From: Phycisphaerales bacterium
Lineage (GTDB): Bacteria > Planctomycetota > Phycisphaerae > WQYP01
Assembly: GCA_027313145.1 (NCBI GenBank)
Contig: DAHVEJ010000017.1
Coordinates: 1 to 36,942, forward strand
Reading direction: 5' to 3'
Length of the DNA: 36,942 bases
The translations under genes were made by a program, and so were the position numbers. Below are positions 19,201 to 27,165 of this stretch, piece by piece (within the stretch, counting starts at the first letter, position 1; every line of letters starts with the position of its first letter). The notes beneath the pieces were generated by a model. That model searched no databases and was not told the origin of the DNA. It saw only the letters and a list, made by a program, of their open reading frames with translations.

Positions 19201-20840
19201 TTATCTGAGTCCAGCGGCGGATTGGTCACCTGTGCAAAAGACTGCTTGAAATAATCGTACACCAGCCTCGGCTGGTCGCTTAAGCACGCCAAAGCCGCGT
19301 CATTACCCATGGACCCGATCGCTTCCAGGCCGTTGGTGCCCATGGGCAGCAGCAACTTCATGAGGTCTTCCGTGGTGTAGCCCAGACATTGCGCCCGCGT
19401 AAGCAGCGTTTCAGGATCAAACGCCGGTACCGTTGCCGGTTTAGCCAGCTCATCCAGGGTCAGCCGCTGCTTTTCCAGCCACTGGCCGTAAGGATGTTCC
19501 GCCGCCAGTGCCGATTTAATCTCAGAATCATCAATAATACGGCCCTGCTGGAAATCAACCAAGAACATACGCCCCGGTTGCAGACGACCTTTTCTCGCGA
19601 CATTTTCCGGCGCAACATCCAACACGCCAACTTCACTGGCCATGATGACCAGATCATCCTTGGTTACATAATACCGGCTGGGGCGCAGGCCGTTGCGGTC
19701 CAAAACCGCCCCGATCAAGTGGCCGTCCGTAAATGCCACCGATGCCGGCCCGTCCCATGGCTCCATTAAGCAGGAGTGATATTCATAAAAAGCGCGACGC
19801 CGCGGATCCATGGATTCATGGTTCTGCCACGCCTCGGGAATCATCATCATCACGGCATGGGGTAAGGACCGCCCGTTTTGCACCAGCATTTCCAGGCAGT
19901 TATCAAATTCACCCGAATCGGATGAATCCCCTTCAATAACGGGTTTAATCAGTTCCACATCCCGCCCGAACGGCCCACCGGCAAACATGCCTTCACGCGC
20001 ATGCATCCAGTTGCTGTTGCCGCGACGGGTGTTGATTTCGCCATTATGCGCCATATACCGCATCGGCTGCGCCCGGCTCCAGGAAGGAAACGTATTGGTG
20101 CTGAATCGGGAATGCACCAATGCCAGATGCGTTTGATAATCGGCGTCCATCAGATCAGCGCGGAAGTATTCCCGAACCTGTCCACTGGTGAGTTGCCCCT
20201 TGTAGATAATCACCGTGGTCGAAAGGCTGCAAACATAAAAATAGTCACTTTGCGGCAACTCTTCCGCCCGAACCGCCTTGGTGGAGCGCTTGCGAACAAG
20301 GTAAAGTTCCCGGTCCAGCGTGTGCTGATCCATGCCCTTGGGACCGGAGATAAATACCATTTTCATCCGTGGTTCGGTGCGTTTGGCGGAGTGGCCGATC
20401 ATGCTGTTATCCACGGGAACTTCCCGCCAGCCCAGCAACGTAAGTTTCCGCTGTTGAATGGCTGTGGCAAATGCCTTTTCACACCAGGCTCGCTGTTCAT
20501 TATCGGAGGGTAAAAAGACGATCCCCGCGCCGTAACTGCCGGCTGTCGGAAGCGTGATATTGGCATCTCTTTTTGCGACTTTCACCAGAAATTCATGCGG
20601 CAGCCCCGTGAGAATCCCCGCCCCGTCACCCGTATTTTCCTCGCAGCCGCACGCACCGCGATGTTCCATGTGTTCCAGCATAGTCAGGGCGTCAGAGACA
20701 ATAGACGGACTTTTGCGGCCTTTAATATGCGCAATAAAGCCTACGCCACAACTGTCATGTTCAAACTGCGGATCATAGAGACCCAGCTTACCGGGTTTAA
20801 GGCCCGGGTTATTGTGTAGTTCCAACTTAAAAACCTCCAT
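16248..20840 (-). CDS. gltB: Glutamate synthase large (alpha) subunit
   Basis: With ATG 20840 the product is 1530 residues, normal for bacterial GltB; a TTG at 20864 is an alternative start. It converts glutamine and 2-oxoglutarate to two glutamates. A 30-residue propeptide precedes Cys31 ([10 protein letters not shown]), the expected N-terminal nucleophile of the class II amidotransferase domain. The central domain and FMN synthase domain follow ([35 protein letters not shown]). Cys1145, Cys1151 and Cys1156 ([15 protein letters not shown]) bind the [3Fe-4S] cluster. The C-terminal GXGXG helix domain contains [18 protein letters not shown]. It is followed by, and overlaps, gltD. Confidence 0.97.
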   Translation of the reverse strand: MEVFKLELHNNPGLKPGKLGLYDPQFEHDSCGVGFIAHIKGRKSPSIVSDALTMLEHMEHRGACGCEENTGDGAGILTGLPHEFLVKVAKRDANITLPTAGSYGAGIVFLPSDNEQRAWCEKAFATAIQQRKLTLLGWREVPVDNSMIGHSAKRTEPRMKMVFISGPKGMDQHTLDRELYLVRKRSTKAVRAEELPQSDYFYVCSLSTTVIIYKGQLTSGQVREYFRADLMDADYQTHLALVHSRFSTNTFPSWSRAQPMRYMAHNGEINTRRGNSNWMHAREGMFAGGPFGRDVELIKPVIEGDSSDSGEFDNCLEMLVQNGRSLPHAVMMMIPEAWQNHESMDPRRRAFYEYHSCLMEPWDGPASVAFTDGHLIGAVLDRNGLRPSRYYVTKDDLVIMASEVGVLDVAPENVARKGRLQPGRMFLVDFQQGRIIDDSEIKSALAAEHPYGQWLEKQRLTLDELAKPATVPAFDPETLLTRAQCLGYTTEDLMKLLLPMGTNGLEAIGSMGNDAALACLSDQPRLVYDYFKQSFAQVTNPPLDSDKEYIVMSLESYIGPERNLLEAGEEHCHRLLLPQPILTNEQLAKIKTLNYRGWKTRTIDAVFDREGGASAMTDALDRICRETAQAIEDGYPLVVLTDRSMDETHVALPALLACGAVHHHLVRQGTRTRIGLVLATGEAREVHHHAMLIGYGADAINPYLAFETLWNLRREGFIDSAIDDDKLIKNYIKAAGKGLYKVMSKMGISTLQSYKGAQIFEGIGLHRNVIDRCFAGTVSKIDGVDFPVLYGEALRRHEIGYPIDQGEVRLPVLPEGGQYSWRKNGEQHLLNPESIANLQEAARGNSREAYARYAKIINEQSGHLCTLRGLFKLKPGDAPVMLAEVEPASEIVKRFATGAMSLGSISPEAHESLAIAMNRIGGKSNTGEGGEDARRFTKRDANGDSRRSAIKQVASGRFGVTIHYLTNADELQIKMAQGAKPGEGGQLPGHKVDDYIGRLRHATPGVQLISPPPHHDIYSIEDLAQLIHDLKNANPAARISVKLVAEVGVGTVAAGVSKAHADHVVIAGHDGGTGASPLTSIKHAGTPWELGLAETHQTLVLNDLRSRIVVQVDGQLKTGRDVIIGALLGAEEFGFATVPLVTLGCIMMRVCHLNTCPVGIATQDPVLRKKFEGKPEYVVNFMFLLAEEVRELMAYMGFRTFNDLIGRVDRLEVGEAIRHWKAQGLDLTPILSPAVKVYDNVDVYATKKQDHGLEAALDNVIIRDANAALETRQAVRLEYPIKNTNRTVGTTLSHEIAKRYGEEGLPVNTIDIKLNGSAGQSLGAWLARGVKIELEGDANDYVGKGLSGGTIVVYPDRRSTFKAEENIIIGNVALYGATSGKAFFRGIAGERFCVRNSGASAVVEAVGDHGCEYMTGGRAVILGSTGRNFAAGMSGGIAYVYDPEDIFLARCNLAMVELEKVLDPGDIGELKEMIEEHQKLTGSTVAKAILADWKTALPRFHKVMPIEYRKALEKRAAMAGGNIKQEVGHG
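16261..16267 (-). promoter_or_regulatory. Shine-Dalgarno site that fixes the gltD start
   Basis: AGGAGGT on the minus strand, 5 bases before ATG 16255 and inside the last codons of gltB. Confidence 0.85.
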
Positions 20841-20917
20841 GCCTGAGGCATACCCTCGCTTCAAACAATTCCCGCCGCCGCCCTGCGATACTTCGTCTAT
20901 ATAATCGCAAGTCCTTT

Positions 20918-20946
20918 ATTCTACTTATGACAGGCCACAGGATCAA
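20918..20946 (-). promoter_or_regulatory. Candidate sigma70 promoter of gltBD
   Basis: On the minus strand TTGATC (20941-20946) and TAGAAT (20918-20923) are 17 bases apart. The -10 matches 5 of 6 positions, and the leader to ATG 20840 is about 70 bases. Confidence 0.5.
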
Positions 20947-20990
20947 ATACTTTTCGCCCGATACAAAAATTAGGGTGCGGCAACAAATCC

Positions 20991-21002
20991 GGACAGGCTC
21001 CT
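20991..21002. repeat. GGACAGGCTCCT repeat copy
   Basis: Twelve bases shared with the copies at 4430-4447 (inverse) and 14774-14785, again between genes. Confidence 0.4.
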
Positions 21003-21121
21003 AGCTCCGGCATTTATGCCGTCGATTTCGCCGCCTGCCCGGAAATATTGCCACGCCGAAATATTAGATTCCCGTTATGTGGAAGAAATTAAAAATTTCG
21101 GATAGGATATTTGCAGATCAA

Positions 21122-21196
21122 CGGGGCGTAGCTCAGCTTGGCTAGAGCGCTTGGTTCGGGACTAAGAGGTCGCAGGTTCGAATCCTGTCGCCCCGA
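21122..21196 (+). tRNA. tRNA-Pro (anticodon CGG)
   Basis: All 75 bases fold into a standard cloverleaf. CGGGGCG pairs with CGCCCCG in the acceptor stem and A73 follows. The D stem is GCTC/GAGC, and the anticodon stem CTTGG/CTAAG closes the loop TTCGGGA with anticodon CGG. The T arm is GCAGG, TTCGAAT, CCTGT. CCA is not encoded. The first base C is typical of bacterial tRNA-Pro. Its last 14 bases belong to the 16-bp attachment repeat of the island. Confidence 0.95.
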
Positions 21197-22659
21197 TTAT
21201 CTGGCGGAACAAGCCCTTTGGTGAGAACATCAAAGGGTTTTCTCATTGAAAAATCAAGGGTTTCTTCTTTTAACGTCAAGTTCAAACAAACAATTTCCAG
21301 TAGCTGCCACTTTTCCTGGCTTTCCGCTGTAAGCCATTTATCTTTCAGGCTTTGTGAAAGTTCAAACACTTTCAACGCCAAATCCCCATGTTCATCACGG
21401 CCCCGGCCTTGGGCTTGCAACTGCAATTCCAGACTCGCCAGGCGATCCCGCAATTCTGTATCCTTGGCCGCATAGGTATCGGTGGTGATTTCTTCCATGA
21501 TCCGCAAGTTCAATAGCCGGTCCCGGAATTGCTTGGCTTGCGTGATCTGCCGCTGCAAATCCTTGGCCGTATCTTCCGTTTCACTCCGCTGCTGTTTAGA
21601 CCATGCCAGCAGGCTTTGCTGGAACCAATGCCGTAGTTCATCGGGTAAGCGGATGCGATCAAAGAGTTCCAGCACCTGCACGTCCAATGCGTGTTCCGTC
21701 AAGCGAACGCGGGGATGCCCCGGCGTGATGTATCTGGAACATCGGTAATAAACATACTCCTTGCCAGTCTTCTTTTTCGTCACCGATTCCCCGGTAATCA
21801 CCGCGCCACAGTGCCCGCAGAGAATTAAGCTGCCCGCATAGGTGAGATCATGGCCCTGGTATCGTTTGCCGCCCAGCAGAACCTGTACGCGGTCGAATGT
21901 GGCCCGATCCACCAAGGGCTTATGCTTTCCGGCATACCACTGATCTTGGTATCGCACTTCCCCGATATATGCCCGATCCCGCAGAATGGAATGAATCTTG
22001 CTGCGGGTCCACTGGGGCATGGTATCAATGTACGTGATATTCTCCGCTTCCAGTTTCTTACGCATACTGTCAATGGTATGGTTTTCATAGGCGTACATCT
22101 GAAACAGGCGTTTCACTTTCTCCGCCTGTTGGTCATCCACTTCGATCAATCCCCGCCCATCAATCCGGATATTCCGGTATCCGTAAGGCGCAGCACCGCA
22201 GAACAATCCGCTCTGCACTCTCCGGGCATGGCCCTCCCGTACATCCAACCCTTGCTGTTCTGTGGTGTAACTGGCGAACATGGCCAATTGCCGCCGCATC
22301 ATTCTCCCAGCCGGGCTATTGTCGGTGGGCTGGCTGGTGGAGATGAACGGAATGCTGTATTCCGATTCCAGCCTTTCAAGTTCAATGTAGTCATAGAGAT
22401 TCCGGGCCGCCCGATCCACTTTGTAGAACAGCAGGCCGTTTATCTCGGCGGCGTGTTCCTTGGCGTAGGTAATGAGTTCCCGGAAGGTTTTACGTTCATC
22501 CCGCCGAGTAGCCGTTTCGGCGATACGGTAAAGCTTGGTAATGCTGCCATCATGCCGCTGGGCATACGCCCGCAGGGCATCCTCCTGTACGTCCAGAGAG
22601 AACCCTTCACGTTCCTGTTCCCGACTGCTGACCCGTGCCAATGCGACATACCGTTTCAT
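21142..22659 (-). CDS. Large serine recombinase (island integrase)
   Basis: The 505-residue protein starts at ATG 22659, where the resolvase fold begins (MKRYVALARVSSREQ). Residues 1 to about 150 form the catalytic domain: Arg9 and Ser11 (nucleophile) in RVSS, and Asp82, Arg83 and Arg86 in KVDRAARN. The Recombinase domain follows (APYGYRNI; WTRSKIHSILRDRAYIGEV), then a zinc ribbon-like region (LCGHCGAVITGE; YYRCS) and a coiled-coil segment at about 370-420. Such enzymes cut and rejoin att sites for integration and excision. Oddly, the last 13 residues (IRTCDLLVPNQAL) are encoded by the antisense of the tRNA, beyond the att core, so this C-terminus was acquired on integration. The gene overlaps the upstream 103-aa ORF by 53 bases. 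Confidence 0.93.
   Translation of the reverse strand: MKRYVALARVSSREQEREGFSLDVQEDALRAYAQRHDGSITKLYRIAETATRRDERKTFRELITYAKEHAAEINGLLFYKVDRAARNLYDYIELERLESEYSIPFISTSQPTDNSPAGRMMRRQLAMFASYTTEQQGLDVREGHARRVQSGLFCGAAPYGYRNIRIDGRGLIEVDDQQAEKVKRLFQMYAYENHTIDSMRKKLEAENITYIDTMPQWTRSKIHSILRDRAYIGEVRYQDQWYAGKHKPLVDRATFDRVQVLLGGKRYQGHDLTYAGSLILCGHCGAVITGESVTKKKTGKEYVYYRCSRYITPGHPRVRLTEHALDVQVLELFDRIRLPDELRHWFQQSLLAWSKQQRSETEDTAKDLQRQITQAKQFRDRLLNLRIMEEITTDTYAAKDTELRDRLASLELQLQAQGRGRDEHGDLALKVFELSQSLKDKWLTAESQEKWQLLEIVCLNLTLKEETLDFSMRKPFDVLTKGLVPPDNRGDRIRTCDLLVPNQAL
21183..21198. repeat. Left attachment site (attL core)
   Basis: TCCTGTCGCCCCGATT, covering bases 62-75 of the tRNA plus two more. It is identical to 36173-36188, while the flanking bases differ (A against G before it, A against T after it), which defines the core. 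Confidence 0.88.
21214..21241 (+). terminator. Terminator for tRNA-Pro, inside the recombinase coding region
   Basis: CCCTTTGGTG (21214-21223) and CATCAAAGGG (21228-21237) form a 10-bp stem with one G-U type pair and an AGAA loop, followed by TTTT (21238-21241). It lies 17 bases past the tRNA and is antisense to the recombinase codons for KPFDVLTKG. Confidence 0.65.
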
Positions 22660-22918
22660 GTTTGTTGACCCCCGACAAGACCGCAAAGAGATTACCAACA
22701 TTCAATAGAATGCCAATAGCATCCTTGGCCGTCAAGGGTTCACTGTAATAGGGCTGCCAGACACGTAGCGTTTCGGCAATCAGATCGGCGGTTATCCAAG
22801 CAGGTAAACCGGCGGGCACAGCCCGCGCCGCGGTGGCGGCATCAGGATCAACCCGCCGGTCAACCGGCGCGTTGACCACACTGTCTTTGGGGAATCCATT
22901 TATGCGTTGCATGATCAT
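22607..22918 (-). CDS. Small protein translated with the recombinase
   Basis: The 103-residue frame starts at ATG 22918, just after GGTGGG (an in-frame ATG at 22912 is an alternative), and overlaps the recombinase start by 53 bases. Its core (LPAWITADLIAETLRVWQPY, then SEPLTAKDAIGILLNVGNL) reads like a compact helical domain. The open frame extends to 23383, but the upstream part lies antisense to a convincing gene and reads like non-coding sequence. I do not recognise a family. Its position suggests a recombinase accessory, for example a directionality factor or regulator, but that is inference only. Confidence 0.65.
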   Translation of the reverse strand: MIMQRINGFPKDSVVNAPVDRRVDPDAATAARAVPAGLPAWITADLIAETLRVWQPYYSEPLTAKDAIGILLNVGNLFAVLSGVNKHETVCRIGTGQQSGTGT

Positions 22919-23044
22919 CCCACCGCCAGGCGGCGCAAACATCCGTCTATTGCTCCGCGTGAAGTCAACCCGCAGGCCCACGCGAATAAGGTTGGCCGCC
23001 GGAACACACAAGCCCAGCCGAACAACCCTAACATCATACAAACA

Positions 23045-23093
23045 CAGTATGGCATTGTCATTATAAAAGTCAATGTCCTTATTAAAGTCAATT
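23045..23093 (-). promoter_or_regulatory. Direct repeats over the recombinase promoter region
   Basis: TTATAAAAGTCAATG (23061-23075) and TTATTAAAGTCAATT (23079-23093) match at 13 of 15 positions with an 18-bp period. On the minus strand each carries TTGACT. The right copy's TTGACT (23086-23091) precedes TATAAT (23060-23065) by 20 bases, and the left copy's TTGACT (23068-23073) precedes CATACT by 16. The repeats therefore overlap likely -35 and -10 boxes of the leftward operon and suit an operator. Confidence 0.45.
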
Positions 23094-23164
23094 GGCGTTG
23101 CGCAGCTATGCCGCCTGATGCACAGCTTGCCGAGGGACGGAGCGCTCTGTAGACTGTGTCTCTT

Positions 23165-23413
23165 ATGGCCAAACGAACCAAACCAGTAAAGATCACCAAG
23201 AGTGTCGGCAAACCCCTGACCGTCCAGAGAACGTACCGGTTCAATACCGAACTCTTTGAATCCTTTGAGGAAGATTGTGCCCGGCATCTGGCCAATCCCA
23301 AGCTGGTGCTGGAGGCGCTGATTCTCCACTGGCTGGAAGGTGACGCCAAGGCCCGTAGCACCATCGCCATGCGGCACCGCCAACGGTTTGGATTGTCATC
23401 CCATGACGAGTGA
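23165..23413 (+). CDS. Small basic DNA-binding-like protein (possibly ribbon-helix-helix)
   Basis: The 82-residue product starts at ATG 23165 (an in-frame GTG lies at 23156) and runs divergently from the recombinase operon. After a basic N-terminus (MAKRTKPVKITKSVG) comes LTVQRTYRFNTELFESFEED, then CARHLANPKLVLEALILHWL, a strand-helix-helix order like Arc/CopG proteins. No enzymatic motif is present. Its position beside tandem repeats over the divergent promoters fits a repressor of the recombinase operon. The fold is guessed from pattern, not from a match I can show. Confidence 0.6.
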   Translation: MAKRTKPVKITKSVGKPLTVQRTYRFNTELFESFEEDCARHLANPKLVLEALILHWLEGDAKARSTIAMRHRQRFGLSSHDE

Positions 23414-23622
23414 TTCGCCCTTCGGCATCGGCTCCTATCATTACCAAGACGCCGCGCTGCGGCAACGTTCCACCGGCATCATCAATGGTGTAAAGACCGT
23501 GCTTTGCCCTCGGCCTGCGCCGGGCAACCGTCGCGCCCTCGCTACGTTCTACTCCGCTCCGTCACGCCGGATTGCTCCGGCTCCAGCCGGTGCAAAGCAC
23601 TGGCCGAAACACCCTTCAGACC

Positions 23623-23668
23623 GCCCGCCTTGGCTTCCCGCCACCTGACGTGGAAGGCCAAGGTGGGC
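23623..23668. other. Long hairpin in the gene-poor stretch
   Basis: GCCCGCCTTGGCTTCC (23623-23638) pairs with GGAAGGCCAAGGTGGGC (23652-23668) around a 13-base loop. About 14 pairs form, with small bulges. No T-run follows, so it is not a typical terminator. Confidence 0.45.
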
Positions 23669-25270
23669 TATGTTGTGGAGACAACCGAATGGACGAGTGG
23701 GAGGGTTTTGAAAGCTCCCGCCACTGGCATTGGTGAGATGTAAACAACTGGCCGGCGCGATGTTCGGAGGCGGTTACGAATCGCCGGTGGAGGTTCTCCG
23801 GTCCCCTGACGTCCACGGTTTCCGGAGAAGTAAATGCCAGGCCGCCGAGGGACGCTTCACACCGACTGGCTCGGCTTCGTGGCTGGTTTTGCCGCGCCCC
23901 GTGACATCGACAAGTTGGCGTTCCGCACCGTTGTCCGCCGTCCCGTGTCGGCAGATGGCCACGTCACCAATAAGGATACTTGCTGTCTCCCGCGCTGGCT
24001 TTTCGCGCTGCTTGTTGCGCCAGCCAACGGCTCCCGGTGCTGCCGACTGGCCGCGCTAGCGGTATGTCAGGCAGGCTATATTATTTCCCAGATCAGACCG
24101 ACTGATCAATCGCCAGATTCTCCCGGAATGTTCGCACGCAGGGCGCTCCGTGAAACCCTAATAGCCTTTCCCGCCCGGTTCCCAACACCGTCATCTTCCG
24201 TGTCGAACCAGGCCGGAGGATGGCCCGAAGCCAACCCAATCGACTCCGCCACTGCCCCCACCGCCGGACGGTAGCGTTACCAGTGCGCAGCCCGGCCAAC
24301 GGCTTCCGCCGAAGGTTCACCGCACTGCCAACGCACCTGTTTTTCGCGTAACATCAGTGCGCTCCGCGTGCCTGCCAAAATGACAAATGGCCTCCCGAAG
24401 GGCGCATCCGGTGCAGCGCAGATTACCGCTTCCGGCACCACACATAAGCTCGGCCATGACGGGTTCACACCTTGGCCGGAGCATCGCATCAACGCTAGAA
24501 GTTCCCATCCCAGAGCGCCGTACTCGCCGCCAACTTTCGCGTTGCCATGCTCGCTTGCTCGGTTGATCGGCAAGGTCTCCAAATAATCCCAAAGCGTTGA
24601 TTTCAGATATTGAAAAGTGGAAGGCAAGAGTAAAAGACTTGGCATCCCGATTCTTGTATCTCTTTGCTTTTAAAACACTTAAGTGGCATCCCATCATTTT
24701 TTCCGGATGCCATTGGCTGCCGGACTTTTCGGCAGAACCCAGTGGAATCCAGCCAAACGCATCAGGTTCTTTGCAAGTGGTGGCGTAATGCACACTTACG
24801 AAATTCTGGGTTCTGATTCTTTTAACTTGCCTTCCAAATTTAACTCATATTCCATTGCCAAACATCCACAGACTTCAAATGCGTTTGTCATTGTTAAATT
24901 TATCTAAGTTAATGCTATCAACCGAATGCCGGAAATCAGGTCGGCGGGAGCTTGCGGGCGGCCCTCTGGGCGATCCATTGGGGACTGGGCATGACCTTCC
25001 ATATGGGGTTGTTTACACGGGTAGGGGCGGCTCGGAATAGAGTCTGAGGTGGTGGGGATGGAGTGATCAATCGGAATGACCAAGGGCATTGGCGGCGCAA
25101 CGGAAGCAATGCCCAGATGCCGGTGCAAGCCGATGGAAAACGATCGGCTACGCCAAGAATCTGAGGCAATCCAGTGGCGCAACGGACGACATGCGGACGA
25201 TGAAGATGTAGCATTATCGACCCCTCATGGAACACTCCGGAAGCTTTTTATGATTTCATTTCTATTGTGC

Positions 25271-25300
25271 TTGACACCACGGATGGCGGCGCGTTATCGT
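25271..25300 (+). promoter_or_regulatory. Candidate promoter of the RHS operon
   Basis: A perfect TTGACA (25271-25276) is followed after 18 bases by TATCGT (25295-25300). It lies about 110 bases before the first gene of the operon. The -10 box is weak. Confidence 0.35.
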
Positions 25301-25412
25301 TCCCTCGTCGCTTGCAGTTTTTGGCGACCCGCTCCAAGGCTGCAGCCGTTTCATTTTCGGTTGCCTGGTGGGGCGGAAATGGGTTTTCAACATCTTAGTG
25401 GAGCGTGCTCGT

Positions 25413-25700
25413 GTGGCGCAATTCACGATTTTTATCGCCTACATTCTCTCGGCCATGGGCCTTGCGATCTTGGTTGTCTGGCCGGAGGACGGCCCGGGGG
25501 CTTTCGTGCGGGAAAAGCTGTTCAGAAAACTGCTTCCCAAACCCGCGCACGGCGTGTTGGATTGTTACATCTGTTTCGGTTTCTGGACGGGATTGGTTCT
25601 GTCGATCCCTTGGTGGTGCATCTACCGCCAAGACTGGATATGGTGCGGCTGCTTGATGGTGCCAACTGTGTTCTGGCTGGCCACGGGCAAATCGAAATAG
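25413..25700 (+). CDS. Small CxxC membrane protein (DUF1360-like)
   Basis: Starting at GTG 25413, with GGAG 9 bases upstream, gives 95 residues beginning MAQFTIFIAYILSAMGLAIL; the frame is open farther left, but without a ribosome site. Three hydrophobic segments are visible: about 4-24, 50-70 and 75-92. The motif DCYICFGFWTGL, two cysteines at the membrane edge followed by FWTG, resembles the CPxCxxFWxG motif of DUF1360 phage and bacterial membrane proteins, whose role is unknown. It opens the operon that leads to the RHS gene; the next start is 27 bases downstream. Confidence 0.75.
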   Translation: MAQFTIFIAYILSAMGLAILVVWPEDGPGAFVREKLFRKLLPKPAHGVLDCYICFGFWTGLVLSIPWWCIYRQDWIWCGCLMVPTVFWLATGKSK

Positions 25701-25727
25701 CCGAGTTAATCACGGAGTGAAAAGGTC

Positions 25728-25997
25728 ATGGCGTGCTGCGGCGGGCGAAAACTTCTGGAACAAGGGCGGCAGTTGCAAGGTCAACCTTCACGCACTGCGG
25801 CCGGTGCGCAGCGCCCAACCGACGGTCGCCCGGCGGTTGCATCAAACAGTTCCGCAGTGCGCGAGCTTCTCCGCAAAGCGCCGCAGCGTCCAAGCCAAAC
25901 GCCGGGGACCCGGCAGCGGGCCGCACCGTCGGCAGAACCGCCGCGATTCGCCCAGTCGCCCGCTGAACCGGTGTTTGGGCGTCGGGGCGCTCCCTGA
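25728..25997 (+). CDS. Small Pro/Arg-rich CCGG protein
   Basis: The 89-residue product begins MACCGGRKLLEQGRQLQG and continues with a Pro, Arg, Ala and Gln-rich disordered sequence. AGG precedes the ATG by 2 bases and a GAG lies farther upstream. Codon-position use is GC-biased as in its neighbours, and the short gaps on both sides fit the operon. No family recognised. The adjacent cysteines recall the CC pairs near the start of the RHS protein, hinting at metal or disulphide chemistry; this is speculative. Confidence 0.6.
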   Translation: MACCGGRKLLEQGRQLQGQPSRTAAGAQRPTDGRPAVASNSSAVRELLRKAPQRPSQTPGTRQRAAPSAEPPRFAQSPAEPVFGRRGAP

Positions 25998-26091
25998 CGC
26001 GGGTGGATGGCTCCAATAAACGGGGAGGGGCGGAATTGCTCGGGTACTGCAATGGTTGGTCAGAACGTCTTATTAGTGCGGAGCGGGTTCA

Positions 26092-27138
26092 ATGGGAAAC
26101 ACTCAGAACTGCCAGTTTATCGGGGCCACGCTGTGCCCCGGCTGCAGCGGGACATCGCCGCTCTGGATCAACAGGGCATTGCTGGCTGGCCGCAGCTTAG
26201 GCGGTGGCGGCTCGTTTACCTACGACGGGGCGTGCTACTCGATTCCCGCCAATGCGCAGCCACAAAAGCCCAGCGGCGGTGGTTACGCCAGCGCTGGTTA
26301 CATAGGCGAGACATCGCCCGGTTGCGCCAACTGCTGTGCCGTCAAACCGGAGTCGGTTTTTTTCGATTGCAGCGGCACGGGCACTGCGACCGTTAATGTC
26401 TCCGGCCCGCCAGATTCGACCGTCTATCTTTCATGGAGCAGTTGTTATCTGGTGGTTAATGGCGTTGGACCAAACATCGCCGGGGGCAGCACAAGTATCA
26501 CGCTGGGCAGCAGCGGTGGCACCTTTACGGTGGGGACATCCAGCAGCGTGTGTCCGATTCCCTGCCCCGGCGGCCCGGCTGGCGTCAACGTAGGGACGAG
26601 CCCGGGCGGAGACCAATGCGGCAGCGTTGCAATCTATACGGGCTGTATGCCCTGCCCTGAGACTCCCACGACCCTGACAGCCAAAATCACGTTGCCGGTC
26701 TCCACGCTGGATTCTGGTGGGTACGGCTGCCATACCATCAACCAGGCCAGCGGCTCTTATACACTTCAACCGGCAAGTTCAGGCCCCGGTGCCGCCAGTT
26801 GCGGATGGGCCAAGAGTTGGGCACCCACGTATAACCTGCCGTTGGTTTTGGAAATACAGTGTGTCAGCGGAAGCGCATCGTACCCCGGTACTGAGGCAGG
26901 CCAACTGTATTGGCAATTTTCGATCGGTGGAAGCAGCCCGCCCGCAATATGTTATTGCTCCAATGGCCAGACACCGCCGAGTAAGATGCAAACCTTGCAG
27001 CTCTACACTGGTTACTTAAAGTACGAAGGTCCTGTACCGTTGGGTACCTGCACCCTATTAGACGTCCCGTTCGGCTACGACCCTGCGTACCCGCCGTGCC
27101 CCGGCCCCGGACCAGCCACGGTTGCAGTGAGTAATTAG
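26092..27138 (+). CDS. Cys-rich beta-type protein of unknown function
   Basis: The 348-residue product starts at ATG 26092, 8 bases after GGAG. It is rich in Cys, Gly, Ser, Thr and Pro (TLCPGCSGTSPLW, CANCCAVKPESVFFDCSG, CMPCPETP), with alternating hydrophobic residues suggesting beta structure and many possible metal or disulphide sites. There is no signal peptide or transmembrane segment. No family recognised. It lies between the CCGG protein and a glycosyltransferase-like gene, with 27 bases to the next start. A structural or tail-like surface component, or a partner of the RHS protein, is possible from context only. Confidence 0.75.
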   Translation: MGNTQNCQFIGATLCPGCSGTSPLWINRALLAGRSLGGGGSFTYDGACYSIPANAQPQKPSGGGYASAGYIGETSPGCANCCAVKPESVFFDCSGTGTATVNVSGPPDSTVYLSWSSCYLVVNGVGPNIAGGSTSITLGSSGGTFTVGTSSSVCPIPCPGGPAGVNVGTSPGGDQCGSVAIYTGCMPCPETPTTLTAKITLPVSTLDSGGYGCHTINQASGSYTLQPASSGPGAASCGWAKSWAPTYNLPLVLEIQCVSGSASYPGTEAGQLYWQFSIGGSSPPAICYCSNGQTPPSKMQTLQLYTGYLKYEGPVPLGTCTLLDVPFGYDPAYPPCPGPGPATVAVSN

Positions 27139-27165
27139 GCGGCTGGGGCCGCTGATAGGAAACCT

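Larger units (their letters stand above)
23414..25412. other. 2-kb stretch with no recognisable gene
   Basis: Many overlapping short open frames occur on both strands, but none has a good ribosome site, a recognisable motif or a consistent start. A frame beginning at 23403 (MTSDSPFGIGSYHYQDAALR) looks coding for about 33 residues and then decays. The left part (to about 24560) is GC-rich with strong hairpins; about 24590-24910 is more AT-rich. It may be decayed genes or structured non-coding sequence. Confidence 0.5.

Noticed and set aside
18543-19208. Rightward 221-codon frame
   Set aside because: Antisense to gltB, which is intact across this interval.
21850-22668. Rightward 272-codon frame
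   Set aside because: Antisense to the recombinase; no independent evidence.
22919-23383. Upstream extension of the 103-aa recombinase companion
   Set aside because: It reads antisense through the divergent small gene and the promoter repeats; the start after GGTGGG is better.
23834-24274. Rightward 146-codon frame
   Set aside because: Odd composition, no motif and no start signal.
24317-24793. Leftward 158-codon frame and a competing 122-codon frame
   Set aside because: Overlapping frames of similar quality, no ribosome site and no family; treated as non-coding or decayed.
26007-26396. Rightward 129-codon frame beginning MAPINGEGRNCSG
   Set aside because: It overlaps the better Cys-rich gene in another frame; the opening looks plausible but the rest is Arg-rich shadow sequence.
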